In this document: piece by piece, positions 63,096 to 64,000 of the stretch | Layout: each line of letters opens with the position of its first letter | Position numbering within the stretch: the stretch's first letter is position 1 | Assembly (NCBI RefSeq): GCF_008923725.1 | Contig: NZ_WBPF01000013.1 | Location: 496,001-560,000, forward strand | Length of the DNA: 64,000 nucleotides | Source of the DNA: Bacillus sp. CH140a_4T | Lineage (GTDB): Bacteria > Bacillota > Bacilli > Bacillales > Bacillaceae_G | Direction: 5' to 3' | Translations under genes and position numbers: made by a program | The notes under the pieces: model-generated | Told to the model about the DNA's origin: nothing | The model's database searches: none | The model's input: the letters and a program-made list of their open reading frames with translations, nothing else

Positions 63096-63929
63096 TTATG
63101 CAGTTTTTTTCTTTTTCCATAAAATCGCACCAATTAAAATAAGAACTGCTATCATAACAATTGTACCACCTGGTGCTAGATCAAGTTGATATGAAGCAAA
63201 CATCCCACCAATTACTGCAATTTCACCAAATAAAATGGAAAAGAAAATTGTTTGTTTAAATCCATTTGCAATACGAATACTTGCTGCAACTGGTAACGTC
63301 ATTAATGATGATACGAGAAGAACCCCTACTACACGCATTGATACTGCAATGACAAGAGCAACCAATATAATAAAAATAAAGTGAATCCACTTTGCACTCA
63401 AACCAGTTGATACAGCGTATTCCTCATCAAACGATAGTAAAAATAACTCTTTGTATAATAAAGTAATCGTTACAATAACAACAATTGCTACAATGCCGAT
63501 GATTATTAAATCCGTACTTGTTACAGCACTTACACTCCCAAATAAATAACTAAATAAATCTGTGTTAAATCCATTTGCAAGTGAAATAAAAATAACGCCA
63601 ATCCCCATTCCTGCTGAAAGAATAATCGGAATTGCTAATTCTTGATAATGTTTATATACAGTACGTAATTTTTCAATTAGTAACGCCCCACCAATAGAAA
63701 AAACCATTCCCATATATAATGGATTTAAAAATCCCCCTGTGAAAATTGTTTTTTCTAGTAGTAAACTTGCAGCAATACCCGATAATGTCACGTGGCTTAA
63801 TGCATCCGCAATAAGCGACATTCGGCGAATGACAACAAATACACCGATAAGCGGCGCAACAAGTCCTATTAAAATCCCTGCATATAAAGAGTTACGTAAA
63901 AAGTCATATTGTAAAAAATCTTGTATCAT
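63096..63929 (-). CDS. znuB: Zinc ABC transporter permease ZnuB/AdcB
   Basis: 277-aa ABC-3 family permease with about eight helices; motifs [26 protein letters not shown] and [18 protein letters not shown]. Its ATG overlaps the stop of the ATPase gene (TAATG). Partner of the truncated ATPase; identification as zinc-specific rests on the zur neighbour. Confidence 0.9.
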   Translation of the reverse strand: MIQDFLQYDFLRNSLYAGILIGLVAPLIGVFVVIRRMSLIADALSHVTLSGIAASLLLEKTIFTGGFLNPLYMGMVFSIGGALLIEKLRTVYKHYQELAIPIILSAGMGIGVIFISLANGFNTDLFSYLFGSVSAVTSTDLIIIGIVAIVVIVTITLLYKELFLLSFDEEYAVSTGLSAKWIHFIFIILVALVIAVSMRVVGVLLVSSLMTLPVAASIRIANGFKQTIFFSILFGEIAVIGGMFASYQLDLAPGGTIVMIAVLILIGAILWKKKKTA

Positions 63930-64000
63930 TATATCCTCCCGTGATGCTCATGCTCGTGTTCTAAACGATGAACATGATGTCCATATAAGACGGACATTTC
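63929..64000 (-). CDS. znuC: Zinc ABC transporter ATPase, C-terminal 23 residues (cut by window end)
   Basis: Open frame from the window edge to TAA at 63931-63929. The end is His-rich (LYGHHVHRLEHEHEHHGRI), as in zinc ATPases of Bacillus. The rest lies outside the window. Overlaps znuB by one base. Confidence 0.8.
   Translation of the reverse strand, partial: EMSVLYGHHVHRLEHEHEHHGRI

Overview
The window is a low-GC Firmicutes chromosome segment from the Bacillus cereus group. The order lipM-yqhL / gcvT-gcvPA-gcvPB / yqhH-yqhG / yqzE-aroK-comGA..GG / yqgX-glcK-yqgQ / pst-pbpA-MFS-sodA / ispG / zur-znu follows the B. subtilis backbone. A collagen-type prolyl 4-hydroxylase close to the characterised B. 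anthracis enzyme, a second murG, and many small proteins with no recognised family point to the cereus group rather than B. subtilis. Species cannot be fixed from this window alone.

Layout. 0-6.5 kb: a Pro/Ala-rich protein, LipM, a membrane rhodanese, a lipoprotein, a LacI-type regulator broken by a one-base frameshift, and a TetR regulator with a paired SMR exporter; TetR gene and exporter share an operator-like palindrome. 6.5-10.4 kb: a YtrA-type GntR/ABC operon with one ATPase and four paralogous ABC-2 permeases. 11-18 kb: glycine cleavage system, then SNF2 helicase YqhH with YqhG. 18-25 kb: small proteins, shikimate kinase, prolyl hydroxylase and the comG pseudopilus operon. 25-30.6 kb: a possible Fe-S regulator, a DUF2626 protein, TcyP and several genes I do not recognise. 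30.7-39.1 kb: a SAM-riboswitch-led operon yitJ-metH-murG. 39.3-42 kb: a divergent SAM-riboswitch-led metI-metC operon. 42-50 kb: small hydrolase, ArsR regulator, MidA-like methyltransferase, YqgX, glucokinase, 5-formyl-THF cyclo-ligase, L33, and a sugar nucleotidyltransferase fused to a degenerate phosphomannomutase. 50-59.6 kb: phoU, pstBACS with a PhoP box, a class B penicillin-binding protein, an MFS protein and Mn-SOD. 59.8-64 kb: tRNA with CAU anticodon, ispG, zur and the zinc ABC transporter, cut off at the window end.

The most striking item is at 31.5-33.5 kb. The second murG is interrupted after codon 79 by a 1.9-kb element with a recognisable group I intron core at its 5' end, a 42-codon remnant of an IS607-type serine recombinase (only the MerR-like HTH remains), and an apparently intact TnpB nuclease with a candidate omega-RNA at the 3' end. 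It is IStron-like, lies sense to murG, and might be removed from the mRNA by self-splicing. A 15-nt sequence occurs at both edges of the intron core and is complementary to the far 3' end of the element, suggesting a way to bring the distant splice site to the ribozyme.

Genes that work together: LipM octanoylates GcvH, the partner of GcvT/GcvP (gcvH is not in the window); yitJ, metH, metI and metC are methionine genes under two SAM riboswitches; comGA-GG build the transformation pseudopilus; pstSCAB takes up phosphate; zur/znu handle zinc.
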